NCBI GenBank assembly: GCA_004322015.1
Contig: SCQT01000097.1
Location: 1-38,114 of the forward strand
Length of the DNA: 38,114 nucleotides
Direction of reading: 5' to 3'
DNA from: Chitinophagaceae bacterium
GTDB taxonomy: Bacteria > Bacteroidota > Bacteroidia > Chitinophagales > Chitinophagaceae
The notes below the pieces were generated by a model. That model searched no databases, was not told the DNA's origin, and saw only the letters and a program-made list of their open reading frames with translations. Numbering within the stretch: position 1 is the stretch's first letter; every line of letters begins with the position of its first letter. Below are positions 1 to 8,749 of the stretch, piece by piece. A program made the translations under genes and the position numbers.

Positions 1-2
1 CC

Positions 3-191
3 TATAAATTGTTAGGAGTAGAGAACGGAGATATTTTAGATACGAGCGCTAACAAAGTGTTATGGCGAAAAGCTTTTATGGGAAAGGCATTATTGGTTTT
101 ACAATCAACTAGTAAGCCCGGTATTATCGAAGTAAAAGCCACAGGGAACGGATTGAGATCGGGAAAAACAAAAATTATCGTTACAAAGTAA
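3..191 (+). CDS. C-terminal end of a GH2-family glycosidase (partial)
   Basis: Only the last ~62 codons are in the window; the reading frame is open to the left edge. The tail has the pattern of the C-terminal Ig-like domain of Bacteroidota GH2 beta-galactosidases and related enzymes: a short run with NGD, then RKAFMGKALLVLQST, then a GLRSGKTKI strand. In such enzymes this domain is non-catalytic, so the substrate cannot be read from this fragment. Its place at the head of a mannan-type utilisation locus fits a periplasmic exo-glycosidase. The TTG at position 9 is an internal codon, not the true start. A strong hairpin follows the stop codon. Confidence is moderate because only one small domain is visible. 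Confidence 0.6.
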   Translation, partial: YKLLGVENGDILDTSANKVLWRKAFMGKALLVLQSTSKPGIIEVKATGNGLRSGKTKIIVTK

Positions 192-196
192 TGCAG

Positions 197-220
197 TTTG
201 TTGGCGGGGACGCCAACAAA
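197..220 (+). terminator. Hairpin after the GH2 gene, probable terminator
   Basis: A perfect 10-bp stem (TTTGTTGGCG / CGCCAACAAA) closes a GGGA tetraloop of the GNRA type, starting 5 nt after the stop codon. No long U-tract follows. The stem sequence can also pair with a second segment near 240-253 (see findings), so it may be part of a dispersed repeat rather than a plain terminator. Confidence 0.45.
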
Positions 221-313
221 AGCGGAAATGCGGCCAAGGCGTTCCCGCTGGTAATATCTGTATGATCTTATTTAAACACAAAGTATTATGTTTACCAAAT
301 AATTCAGGTACTA

Positions 314-1636
314 ATGAAAAAAATCCCAGTTAGGATGATAGCCTTGCTGGCTATGAATATAACAATATGCTTAAAGCTGAGCGCCCAATCCTCGCGCCCG
401 TTGGCTCAGGAAATCCTGTCGGACACTTCTTTAAACCGCGTTAAAACGATGGCGGAAGATTTATTAAAAACAGGCTTTAACGCGGGCAGCAGTTATGGAG
501 AAGTATGGATACGGGATTTTAATACTTTCATAACGCTTTCCTGTAAAGTGATGCCTGCCGATTCGGTGAAAAAGCGGCTGCGGGTATTCTTTCAGATGCA
601 GGGTGCCGACGGTAATATCGTGGATGGCTATATTCCAAAAAGTAAAGCCGATGCCGGATACGACTACATTTATAGTAAAAATGCACCTCAATTCGCCGGA
701 CATAAAAACACGGTGGAAACGGATCAGGAAACGTCTCTCATTCAGGCAGTGTATAAATATGTCCAAGTAACAGGAGACACGGATTTTTTGCATGAAATTA
801 TTGACGCGAAATCGGTGCAGGAACGGATGTCAGATGCCCTGCAATTTTTAATGACCAAAAGATTCTCGCCTGAATACGGATTGATCTACGGCGCTACCAC
901 AGTGGATTGGGGTGATGTGCAACCCGAAACTCCCTGGGGCGTGCGCATGGACAGCCTCAGCCATCTGGCTATTGATATTTACGATAACTCCATGCTGGTG
1001 ATAGCCCTGAATGATTATATTGATTTATTTCCTCCTGCTCATCATTGGTTGGAGGTAAGGAAGAATATTAAGAAGAATATCATGAAATATTTGTGGGATA
1101 AGAAGCATCAGAAATTTATTCCTCATATTTATTTGCATGGCTCGCCATTCCCTGCGGCCATGCCTGGCGGCAGGCAAGCTTTCGATGAAAATAAAATTAA
1201 TTATCATGGAGGGACAGCCGTAGCCATAGAAGCAGGTCTATTAGATAAAAAACAAATACAGGAAGTGAACCGTCAAATGTTGGCTGATGTAAAGGCATCG
1301 GGTGCACAATCCATTGGGCTGACTGTTTATCCGCCTTATCCGGAAGGCTTTTTCAAAAATAAAGGCATGTATCCTTACGGCTATCAGAATGGCGGTGACT
1401 GGACATGGTTTGGAGCGAGAATGATCACGGCTTTAGTGAAATATGGTTTTGTGCAGGATGCCTTTAATGAAATACAACCGATGATAAACAGGGTTATTGC
1501 CCATGATGGCTTTTATGAATGGTACACCCGCGAAGGGAAGCCTGCCGGATCGGAGCTTTTCAGGGGCAGTGCAGGTGTGCTATATACAACTATTAATGCG
1601 CTGCAGGATTGGGCAAAAGAAAATACCGGAAACTGA
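314..1636 (+). CDS. Six-hairpin glycosidase-like protein, secreted
   Basis: The 440-residue protein has a signal peptide (residues 1-25, ending near LSAQS), so it should be periplasmic. The rest looks like an (alpha/alpha)6 barrel of the six-hairpin glycosidase superfamily. Visible marks are an acidic-aromatic GEVWIRDFNTFI segment near residue 62, a VETDQETSLIQAVYKYV helix near 135, a TVDWGD stretch near 195, and a GGDWTWFGARMITAL helix near 355 followed by EWYTREG. I cannot assign a CAZy family: it lacks the RDS motif that I associate with GH125 exo-alpha-1,6-mannosidases, although a GH125-like role would suit this locus. The ATG at 314 directly precedes the signal peptide. It lies upstream of the MFS gene in the same direction with a gap of ~65 nt. 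Confidence 0.6.
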   Translation: MKKIPVRMIALLAMNITICLKLSAQSSRPLAQEILSDTSLNRVKTMAEDLLKTGFNAGSSYGEVWIRDFNTFITLSCKVMPADSVKKRLRVFFQMQGADGNIVDGYIPKSKADAGYDYIYSKNAPQFAGHKNTVETDQETSLIQAVYKYVQVTGDTDFLHEIIDAKSVQERMSDALQFLMTKRFSPEYGLIYGATTVDWGDVQPETPWGVRMDSLSHLAIDIYDNSMLVIALNDYIDLFPPAHHWLEVRKNIKKNIMKYLWDKKHQKFIPHIYLHGSPFPAAMPGGRQAFDENKINYHGGTAVAIEAGLLDKKQIQEVNRQMLADVKASGAQSIGLTVYPPYPEGFFKNKGMYPYGYQNGGDWTWFGARMITALVKYGFVQDAFNEIQPMINRVIAHDGFYEWYTREGKPAGSELFRGSAGVLYTTINALQDWAKENTGN

Positions 1637-1702
1637 AGTACAAGATTTAACGCATAAGAGATTTATAAAGAAAAAAATGATTTGTCTTTAAATGATACGC
1701 TG

Positions 1703-2953
1703 ATGATGTTGAAAAATAAAAATCACCCGTCTGCCCGCACTAATAATAATGCGGTGCTTGCAGGTTTCCTGGGATGGACGTTAGATGCCTTTGATTTTTT
1801 CATCCTCACCTTTATTATGGTAGATGTGGCGAAGGACTTTCATAAGTCTTTGCCTGATATTGCACTCACACTCACTGCGACACTGGCTATGCGACCGGTC
1901 GGCGCTTTCATCTTCGGACTGATGGCAGATCGTTACGGCAGGAGGCGTCCGATGATGATCAACATTATTTTTTATTCTATTATTGAAGTGCTTTCAGGTT
2001 TCGCTCCCAATTATTTAGTTTTTATGACCCTTCGTTTGCTTTATGGCATTGGCATGGGCGGAGAATGGGGTGTTGGCGCTTCGCTGGTGATGGAATCTGT
2101 GCCGGCGAAAAGGCGCGGTCTTCTGTCAGGCCTTTTGCAGGAAGGATATGCGGTAGGGTTTCTGTTAGCCGGTGCAGCTTATTATTTCATTTATCCTCAT
2201 TTTGGATGGCGGATGATGTTTTTCATCGGAGGGTTACCGGCTCTGCTGACTTTATTTATCCGCTCTAAAGTGAAAGAAACAGCATCCTGGAAAAGCCACA
2301 AAACATCTGACTGGAGAGAATATTTTCATCTTTCCCTAAAACACTGGAAGTTGTTTTTGTACCTGGTTATCCTGATGTCCGCCATGAACCTGATCTCTCA
2401 CGGCACCCAGGACCTCTACCCTACTTTCCTGCAAAAACAGTTGCATTATGGTCCACATGAAACGGCCCTCATTACCATGATCTCCATGGTCGGTGCGATT
2501 GCAGGTGGTTTGGTTTTTGGCAGTTTATCCGACAGGTGGGGAAGAAAACGAATGATAGCCACTGCCGTTATCCTCGGAATTGCTTTAATACCTTTATGGT
2601 TGCACACCGGTGGCATGGCTGTGATCGCATCGGGAGCTTTTGGTATGCAGTTTATGGTGCAGGGCGCATGGGGAATTATACCTGCCCATATTAATGAATT
2701 GTCTCCGGGACCTTTGAGAGGATTCTTTCCCGGTTTTGCCTATCAGTTGGGAGTGGTGGCGGCATCCTTTATTGCCTATGTGGAGGCACTGTTGGCCCAA
2801 CATCTCAGCTATGCTGCCTCGATGGAGATACTGGCTGCGGCTGTGTTGATCTTTGCGGCCATCGCCATTCTCGCAGGGCCGGAGGCAAAAGGAATTAATT
2901 TCATTCGGGAAGGGCATGATCCGGTAAAATCCGTTTCAAAAGATCTGTCATGA
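1703..2953 (+). CDS. MFS transporter, probable sugar or organic-acid/H+ symporter
   Basis: This is an inner-membrane major facilitator of about 416 residues with twelve predicted membrane segments. The two family signature loops are visible: GLMADRYGRRRP after helix 2 and GSLSDRWGRKRM after helix 8. An RLLYGIGMGGEWG segment at helix 4 resembles the sialate/lactate/metabolite:H+ symporter branch. In this locus it most likely takes up a monosaccharide or acid released by the neighbouring hydrolases; the exact substrate is not readable. A TTG at 1682 opens the frame, but the paired ATG codons at 1703/1706 are the likelier start. It follows the glycosidase-like gene and precedes the sulfatase with a gap of 165 nt. 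Confidence 0.85.
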   Translation: MMLKNKNHPSARTNNNAVLAGFLGWTLDAFDFFILTFIMVDVAKDFHKSLPDIALTLTATLAMRPVGAFIFGLMADRYGRRRPMMINIIFYSIIEVLSGFAPNYLVFMTLRLLYGIGMGGEWGVGASLVMESVPAKRRGLLSGLLQEGYAVGFLLAGAAYYFIYPHFGWRMMFFIGGLPALLTLFIRSKVKETASWKSHKTSDWREYFHLSLKHWKLFLYLVILMSAMNLISHGTQDLYPTFLQKQLHYGPHETALITMISMVGAIAGGLVFGSLSDRWGRKRMIATAVILGIALIPLWLHTGGMAVIASGAFGMQFMVQGAWGIIPAHINELSPGPLRGFFPGFAYQLGVVAASFIAYVEALLAQHLSYAASMEILAAAVLIFAAIAILAGPEAKGINFIREGHDPVKSVSKDLS

Positions 2954-3118
2954 AACAAGTAAGATAAAAAAGATTATTCTCGTCAGAAGTGGCAGTTCAA
3001 ATTTTATTTATGCGTTCTTTACTTATTCTTCGCGATAAAAATAAAAATTTCTTTTAATCAGGTTTTAATTGAAATTTAAATTTCCTTATATTCGTTTCGC
3101 ATTTTATCTTACTTCATC

Positions 3119-4804
3119 ATGTCCAGGAAAAATATTTCCCGCAAGCAGGCGCTAAAACAATTGGGTGGCCTGGCCATCGGCTCGCAGTTGATGTTTCCAT
3201 TGATGTCTTATGCAAAAGACCATTTGGGAACATCCCAATCGGTTGAAAAACTACCGCCGGCTAAAAATCATCAACAACCGCATATTATTTTCATCATGAC
3301 AGACCAGCACCGTGCGGATGCTTTAGGCTGTGCAGGCAATGCCGCGGTAAAATCGCCGAATATAGATGCCTTAGCACAAGAAGGCGTGCTTTTTAGCCAA
3401 ACTTACAGCCCTGCACCCAGTTGTACACCGGCAAGAAGCTGCCTGCTCACCGGCATGGAACCGTGGCATAATGGTATGCTAGGCTACGGAAGAGTGGCGA
3501 GAGAATATAAATATGAGCTGCCCCGTATGCTGCAGGAGGGGGGGTATTATGCGTATTGTGTGGGGAAAAATCACTGGTTTCCGCAAAAGGTGCTTCACGG
3601 TTTCAATGGCACCTTAGTGGATGAAAGCGGCAGGATTGAACAGGATGGTTATATCAGCGATTACCGCGACTGGTTTAAACGGGTGGCGCCCGATGAAGAC
3701 CCGGATAAAACAGGCATTGACTGGAACAGCCGCTTCGCTAAAGCTTTTGCTTTAGATACCCACCTGCATCCTACGCACTGGATAGGCAGCTCCGCCGTTG
3801 AATTTCTGAATATTTATCAGGTGGACGCTCCCTTATTCTTAAAAATCTCGTTTGAACGTCCGCACAGCCCTTATGATCCTCCGCAAGAATATGTGGACAG
3901 ATATGATGGGGTGGAAATACCCGCACCTGCTACCGGTGATTGGGAAGGGAAAATTTATAATTATCCGGATGTAAATAAACCCATCCCCACCACCGGTCCA
4001 CCTGATGCGGCTTTCGGTGATTTCGGGGAGGAGGTGGCGCTGAAAGCCAGGAAATATTATTATGCCAATATTTCATTTATAGATGACCAGGTAGGGAAAA
4101 TAATAGCTGCCCTGAAAGCACGGGACATGTACGATCATTCATTTATTGTCTTTCTTGCTGATCACGGGGATGAATTAGGGGATCATTATCATTGGCGGAA
4201 AACCTTTCCCTATCAGGGTTCTGCCCATATTCCTTTTATCATGAAGTGGCCCGAAAATTATCCGGCAGGAATTGAAAGAGGTAGTAAAATAGATCAGGTG
4301 ACCGGACTGCAAGATATACTTCCCACCTTTCTGGGCATCTCAGGACAAAAGATTCCGCAGGATATAGACGGGAAGAATGTATTGGAATTGATTAACGGCA
4401 ATAGTCCGGGATGGCGAAATTATATAGGTATGGAACATTCCACTTGCTATTTTGAAAATAATTACTGGTCAGCAGTTACAGATGGCAAAAGAAAATACAT
4501 CTGGCATTTCCACACCGGACAGGAACAGTTCTTCGACCTGGAAAAAGATCCTCACGAAAACAAGGACCTGGCGAACGACAAAAACCATCAAGAGGAGATG
4601 AACCGGTGGAGAAACTATTTGGTGGATTATCTGAAAGAACGCGGTCCGGGTTTCGTGAAGGATGGACAATTAGTAAAGAGGGCAGAGACCATGCTTTACA
4701 GCCCCCATCATCCGCAAACAGATGAGAATGATCCGAAATGGCTGAGTCATTGGGAAAAGGAAGAGAAATCCAGCTTCAAATTAAAAAATAATGTTAACGG
4801 CTGA
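3119..4804 (+). CDS. Sulfatase (S1 family, formylglycine-dependent)
   Basis: The 561-residue protein carries the sulfatase signature C-T-P-A-R at residues 102-106, where Cys102 would be converted to formylglycine by a sulfatase-maturing enzyme encoded elsewhere. Metal ligands are visible as Asp62 (IMTDQHR) and the later LADHGDELGDHYHW block. The PYQGSAHIPFIMKWP segment is typical of S1 sulfatases. The N-terminus (residues 1-32) is a signal sequence with a basic start and a hydrophobic GGLAIGSQLMF core. It should hydrolyse sulfate esters on a glycan in the periplasm. A sulfatase in a mannan-type locus suggests a sulfated mannose glycan, but the substrate is inferred only. Confidence 0.9.
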   Translation: MSRKNISRKQALKQLGGLAIGSQLMFPLMSYAKDHLGTSQSVEKLPPAKNHQQPHIIFIMTDQHRADALGCAGNAAVKSPNIDALAQEGVLFSQTYSPAPSCTPARSCLLTGMEPWHNGMLGYGRVAREYKYELPRMLQEGGYYAYCVGKNHWFPQKVLHGFNGTLVDESGRIEQDGYISDYRDWFKRVAPDEDPDKTGIDWNSRFAKAFALDTHLHPTHWIGSSAVEFLNIYQVDAPLFLKISFERPHSPYDPPQEYVDRYDGVEIPAPATGDWEGKIYNYPDVNKPIPTTGPPDAAFGDFGEEVALKARKYYYANISFIDDQVGKIIAALKARDMYDHSFIVFLADHGDELGDHYHWRKTFPYQGSAHIPFIMKWPENYPAGIERGSKIDQVTGLQDILPTFLGISGQKIPQDIDGKNVLELINGNSPGWRNYIGMEHSTCYFENNYWSAVTDGKRKYIWHFHTGQEQFFDLEKDPHENKDLANDKNHQEEMNRWRNYLVDYLKERGPGFVKDGQLVKRAETMLYSPHHPQTDENDPKWLSHWEKEEKSSFKLKNNVNG

Positions 4805-4820
4805 ATTTTGTAATAGTCTG

Positions 4821-4852
4821 TTTGCTAAAGTTTGAATTTTCTTATATTTTTG
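4821..4852 (+). promoter_or_regulatory. Bacteroidota-type promoter for the small lipoprotein gene
   Basis: TTTG at 4821-4824 and TATTTTTG (TAnnTTTG) at 4845-4852 are separated by 20 nt, the spacing known for the Bacteroidota housekeeping sigma factor. The probable transcript start is near 4859, about 34 nt before the ATG at 4893. Confidence 0.55.
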
Positions 4853-4892
4853 TGGGATTATTTCAATGCTTATCATTAAACACGGCTCATCA

Positions 4893-5144
4893 ATGAAATA
4901 CTTAAAGTTCAGCGCCTCTGCTTTAGCTGTATTATGCTTCGTATTACTTTTTGGCACAGGATGTAAAGAAAAGTTAGATACTACCTGGGGCAAGTCAGCC
5001 ACTTTAGGACAGGTTAACCAATCGGACTCGATCCCTGCTAATGACAGCGGCAGTTTACAGCCTATGTGGAACAGCCAGTCTTCTTCTGCCAGCCAGGCCG
5101 CGGTAAAAGAAATCAGGAATACGGATAAGACCAAAAAAGATTAG
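4893..5144 (+). CDS. Small putative lipoprotein
   Basis: The frame opens at 4866, but the ATG at 4893 gives a clean lipoprotein signal: MKYLKF, a hydrophobic stretch, then LLFGTGC with the lipidated Cys. The mature part is about 60 residues, rich in Ser, Gln, Asn and Asp, ending in a Lys-rich tail (DKTKKD), with no recognisable domain. A well-spaced promoter stands just upstream, which supports it being a real gene. It is the last rightward gene before the convergent leftward block. Function unknown; it could be a small envelope lipoprotein unrelated to the glycan genes. Confidence 0.55.
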   Translation: MKYLKFSASALAVLCFVLLFGTGCKEKLDTTWGKSATLGQVNQSDSIPANDSGSLQPMWNSQSSSASQAAVKEIRNTDKTKKD

Positions 5145-5270
5145 CAGAACCGGGGTACAAAGCGATTGCGGAAATTGAATACCACTTTCCCCATACCGGT
5201 ATAGCGGAACTTCTCTCCTAACACTAAGCTTTTAGCTTAATAACAAACTTTACTTTTCCGTCATCCATCT

Positions 5271-6398
5271 TCAGTTAACGACACTTGTGATTGATTTTCC
5301 AATGGTACGATCTTTCAAATGATAGTGATATCCTAAAATTTGAGCGATAGTTTTGGCATACTGTTCCTGGTAAATTTGTTCCGGTGTGTTGACAACGCCT
5401 AAAGGTCTTATACCAGGACCCCAAACCATAAACCAGGTTTCATCAGAGTGAGGAATAGAAGATCCATGACTGGTCCATTCGTCGCCAATGCCTCTTCCAT
5501 GATCCGGGACAATAAAAAACACAGTATTGTTTTTGTAAAAAGGATCTTTCTGCATCATTTTCCACAGCTTCTCAATCATCGCATCCAGGTTATGCGCATC
5601 TAACAGATAATGGTCATATTTTCCTTCATGAGCATATTCATCTGTATCACCGAAATCAATATAAACAACTTTCGGATGTGTTGCCCGGATGTATGATTTA
5701 GCTAAGGCATATACAGCAAAGTCCGGCCGTTCATCATCACCGAAAATCTTAGGTGCATAATGCTGAATTTCATTGGCCAATATTTCTTCATTCGTCAAAT
5801 GATCTCCTTTAATATCCTCCCAGGTCAGACGTCCCCCTTTCTTTTCTTTCCATGGTACATTAATGAGTATAGCACTATTCGGTTTGTCCAGACATCTTCC
5901 GGTCGCATCCCAGCAAGCAAAGGTCGCTACCTTTCCTTTAAATCCATTTTGATGGTTCAGAAATCCCAGCACATTCGGATTCGTATTAATACCATAATCA
6001 TTCGAGTTAATTTTCAAATCCACAAAACCGCTCAACACTTCCGCCCTGCCCGGATAAGAGATCCAATAGGGATTTTTTACATTCACCTTATTCCCTGAAT
6101 CGCGGTCTCCATAAATCTGACCGTGCGTAGTAATATAATTCCAGGTGAATGGCATCAGCTTTTCCCTGCGTTCATTGATATTATCCGACCAGAAATCTTT
6201 CATTCGTTGCAGGGAATCCATCGAATTGTATTTTGGATCCGTCAGCAGATCATACTCGGCCCCATGAAATAATTCCTGCCAGCGATAGCCGTCAATAAGA
6301 ATGAGAACCAGATTTTTGCTTTTTGGAGCCTCTTTTTGTGCAAAGCTTTGGACAGATAATAATAGCAGAGATGCAGCAAGGTAGGTTTTTAGTTTCAT
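5271..6398 (-). CDS. Alkaline-phosphatase-superfamily hydrolase (NPP/phosphatase-like), secreted
   Basis: This is a protein of about 375 residues from the ATG at 6398; the 12 codons of open frame upstream are unlikely to be used because the signal peptide (MKLKTYLAASLLLLSVQSFAQ) starts here. The superfamily metal sites are visible: LILIDGYRW near the N-terminus, DFGDTDEYAHEG in the middle, and VPDHGRG followed by a His (TSHGSS) near the end. The nucleophile region reads YWISYPGRAEVLSG, unlike the Thr-containing motif of classical NPPs, so the residue used is uncertain. Such periplasmic enzymes cleave phosphate mono- or diesters. It lies downstream of GH92 in the same direction, 167 nt away, so removal of phosphate from phosphomannan is an attractive but unproven role. 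Confidence 0.75.
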   Translation of the reverse strand: MKLKTYLAASLLLLSVQSFAQKEAPKSKNLVLILIDGYRWQELFHGAEYDLLTDPKYNSMDSLQRMKDFWSDNINERREKLMPFTWNYITTHGQIYGDRDSGNKVNVKNPYWISYPGRAEVLSGFVDLKINSNDYGINTNPNVLGFLNHQNGFKGKVATFACWDATGRCLDKPNSAILINVPWKEKKGGRLTWEDIKGDHLTNEEILANEIQHYAPKIFGDDERPDFAVYALAKSYIRATHPKVVYIDFGDTDEYAHEGKYDHYLLDAHNLDAMIEKLWKMMQKDPFYKNNTVFFIVPDHGRGIGDEWTSHGSSIPHSDETWFMVWGPGIRPLGVVNTPEQIYQEQYAKTIAQILGYHYHLKDRTIGKSITSVVN

Positions 6399-6564
6399 GA
6401 GGTAAAAGTAATAATTGCCACCAATTAAACTCATGGTAAATCTAATGGTTTACATTTCCATAGTCTATATCATTTAACAGATCATGACAAACACTTTCCT
6501 CTATACCCGTAAGGACAAACAATATGTTCATGAGGGTGATCACTTGAATAAGTGGTTAGAAATC

Positions 6565-8745
6565 TCAAAATGAATATGCCTCTATCCTCAAAAGACCGCC
6601 GCGCTCAATCTGCCGGTGATAAATCCTTAAACTCTTCAATTTCTCACCGTTAAGAGTGATCCCTTCAATTTTAGTGCCGCCGCCTTGTCTTTTTATAACA
6701 AACGAAGGATGCCCTTTTAGCTTCAATTTTACCTTGTCAAATACAGGCACGGTTACCAGATAATAAGTGTCTGCCGGTGAAAACGGATAAAAGCCCATCG
6801 CATTGAAAACATACCAGGATGACATTTCTCCGGCATCATCCATCCCCGGAAGCGCCAATCCCTGTTTTCCAATACCGTATAAGTTTGTCATAATGCAATT
6901 TAGTATCTTCTGAGTTTTCTGCTGTTCTCCCACGAAATAATATAAGAAAGGAAAGTTATGATCCGGCTGGTTACCCTGGCAATATTGGCCAACAAAGCAG
7001 GAAATGTTTCGTGCAATATATCCGGGATCCCAGTGAAGAGAAAACAGTGAATCCAGCTTCGCCTCAAAGCGTTTTTTGGAACCGAACAGATCAATCAACC
7101 CTTGCACGTCCTGTGGGACATAAAACGTGGACTGCCAGGCATTGGCTTCCCGGTACATATATTCATAATAGGGTTGTTGAGGATTAAAAGGGGTTACCCA
7201 TTTCCCATTGGCCAGGCGTCCTCTCATAAATCCGGTAGTGGGATCAAATACATTTTTATAGTTCTCTGATCGCTTCATGAATCTTTTAAATCCGTATCCA
7301 TCTCCCAATGCTTTAGCCAGCCTGGCTATGGCATAATCAGCATAAGCGTATTCTAATGTGGACGCCACTCCCGCCTTTGCCTTGGTTTCCACACGCGGAT
7401 GCTCTACTTCAGGTGTCGAAACATATCCTTTTTTCATATACTCTTCAATATAGGGCCTGGTGCCTCCTGCAAGGGTAGCATTATTTATCATCAACCTATA
7501 AGCTTCCTTCACATTAAATCCGCGCAAGCCTCTCAGATAAGCTCCTTCTATGAACACACATGCAGGGTCCCCAAAGAAGAAGGTAGGAATGAAGCCCGTC
7601 TTTTCACCCCTGTCAATTAATGATTTGATCACATCTCTTGTAACCTCCGGCTCTAACATCTGCATCAGTATTAGCTTATTACGGTAAGTATCCCATAATG
7701 ACGGAAGGGTATAATAATTAAAATTAACTGATCTTATCACGTTGCCTTTCACATCACGATACTCGCCGTTGGCATCACTACGTAACTCAGGCCACAAGAA
7801 AGCACGATATAACGAAGTATAAAACAGCTTCCTTTCTTTTAAAGTACCACCGCTAACCTGAATATGCTCTAATAATTTTTCCCATGTTTGAGATGCCTTT
7901 CTTTCAATGTTCTCGAAACTTCTGCCACTGACTTCCCGTTGAAGGTTTTCTTTTGCGTTTTCAGTACTTACAAATGACAGCCCGATTCTCATCTCCACGG
8001 TTTGATCGGGGTCATCTGAGTTAATATGAACTATAGAAATAGTATCATTTCCATTCGATAGTTGGTTAATATCGCTAATATCCTGGTTGAATGTGGCATA
8101 GAAATAAATAGTTTGTCCTGTATTCTGATAACCTGATATAGCGCGTACACCATCCTGATGAATGTTCCAATTCTTAACGTGGTTATTAGCTTTCTCTAAA
8201 TCGAATACAATTTCTTTATCAACCCCTTTGGGGAAATGATATAAATGAAAACCGCAATGTGGTGTAACCGTTAGCTTTACATTAATATTATAGTCTTTAA
8301 GAAAAACCTGGTAACACCCCGGATGAGCTGTTTCTGAATCATGATCATAATGAGAACCAAAGTGTTCCGGGTTCACATTTCCAGTGACTGGTAATACAGG
8401 GATATTACATAAATTCCACTGTCCTTTATTTGTATGAGTAAATGCGATGATAACGGAGTCTTCATACTGGTATCCTGAACCTGAACCAAACTTTGTAACA
8501 GGACTCAACTGTACCATCCCATTTGGCAAAGCCGCACCCGGATAAGTTAGTCCGGCCCATACCCTCCAGCCCTCCGGTGGGGTATATCCAATAATTTCAG
8601 GGTTAGTAAGCGGCGCCGTACCGATAAAAGGATTTACATAATTTGTCAGATTCAGGGAGGTCTGACCGTTACATAAAACGGGTATTGCACAGAGTCCAAA
8701 CAGGATCTTTAAAACAAAATATAAGAGGTTTTTAATTCCAGACAT
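6565..8745 (-). CDS. GH92 family alpha-mannosidase
   Basis: The 726-residue protein has a signal peptide (first ~28 residues) and the GH92 layout throughout: YVNPFIGT at the start of the mature protein, GAALPNGMVQLSP, STLEYAYADYAIA near residue 455, YREANAWQSTFYVPQD near 530, and DDAGEMSSWYVFNAMGFYP near 645. GH92 enzymes are Ca2+-dependent inverting exo-alpha-mannosidases. The paired Asp of the DDAGEM segment and the Glu of YREANAW are kept. Several positions differ from common GH92 members: GNQPDHNFPF instead of GNEP-x-HIPY, and DDAGE instead of DDCGQ. It probably belongs to a divergent subgroup. It sits 4 nt after GH76 in the susC-led operon and would trim mannose from fragments in the periplasm. 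Confidence 0.92.
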   Translation of the reverse strand: MSGIKNLLYFVLKILFGLCAIPVLCNGQTSLNLTNYVNPFIGTAPLTNPEIIGYTPPEGWRVWAGLTYPGAALPNGMVQLSPVTKFGSGSGYQYEDSVIIAFTHTNKGQWNLCNIPVLPVTGNVNPEHFGSHYDHDSETAHPGCYQVFLKDYNINVKLTVTPHCGFHLYHFPKGVDKEIVFDLEKANNHVKNWNIHQDGVRAISGYQNTGQTIYFYATFNQDISDINQLSNGNDTISIVHINSDDPDQTVEMRIGLSFVSTENAKENLQREVSGRSFENIERKASQTWEKLLEHIQVSGGTLKERKLFYTSLYRAFLWPELRSDANGEYRDVKGNVIRSVNFNYYTLPSLWDTYRNKLILMQMLEPEVTRDVIKSLIDRGEKTGFIPTFFFGDPACVFIEGAYLRGLRGFNVKEAYRLMINNATLAGGTRPYIEEYMKKGYVSTPEVEHPRVETKAKAGVASTLEYAYADYAIARLAKALGDGYGFKRFMKRSENYKNVFDPTTGFMRGRLANGKWVTPFNPQQPYYEYMYREANAWQSTFYVPQDVQGLIDLFGSKKRFEAKLDSLFSLHWDPGYIARNISCFVGQYCQGNQPDHNFPFLYYFVGEQQKTQKILNCIMTNLYGIGKQGLALPGMDDAGEMSSWYVFNAMGFYPFSPADTYYLVTVPVFDKVKLKLKGHPSFVIKRQGGGTKIEGITLNGEKLKSLRIYHRQIERGGLLRIEAYSF

Positions 8746-8749
8746 CTGT

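Noticed and set aside
3119-3218. Tat signal peptide on the sulfatase
   Set aside because: There is an SRK-x-A start and a GG-rich hydrophobic core but no twin arginine, so export by Sec is at least as likely.
5193-5240. Terminator between the small lipoprotein gene and the convergent phosphatase-like gene
   Set aside because: Only short palindromes (ATACCGGTAT; TAAGC/GCTTA) were found with no T-run, too weak to call.
6541-6554. Small hairpin CACTT-GAAT-AAGTG downstream of GH92
   Set aside because: A 5-bp stem without a U-tract can occur by chance in a sequence of this base composition.
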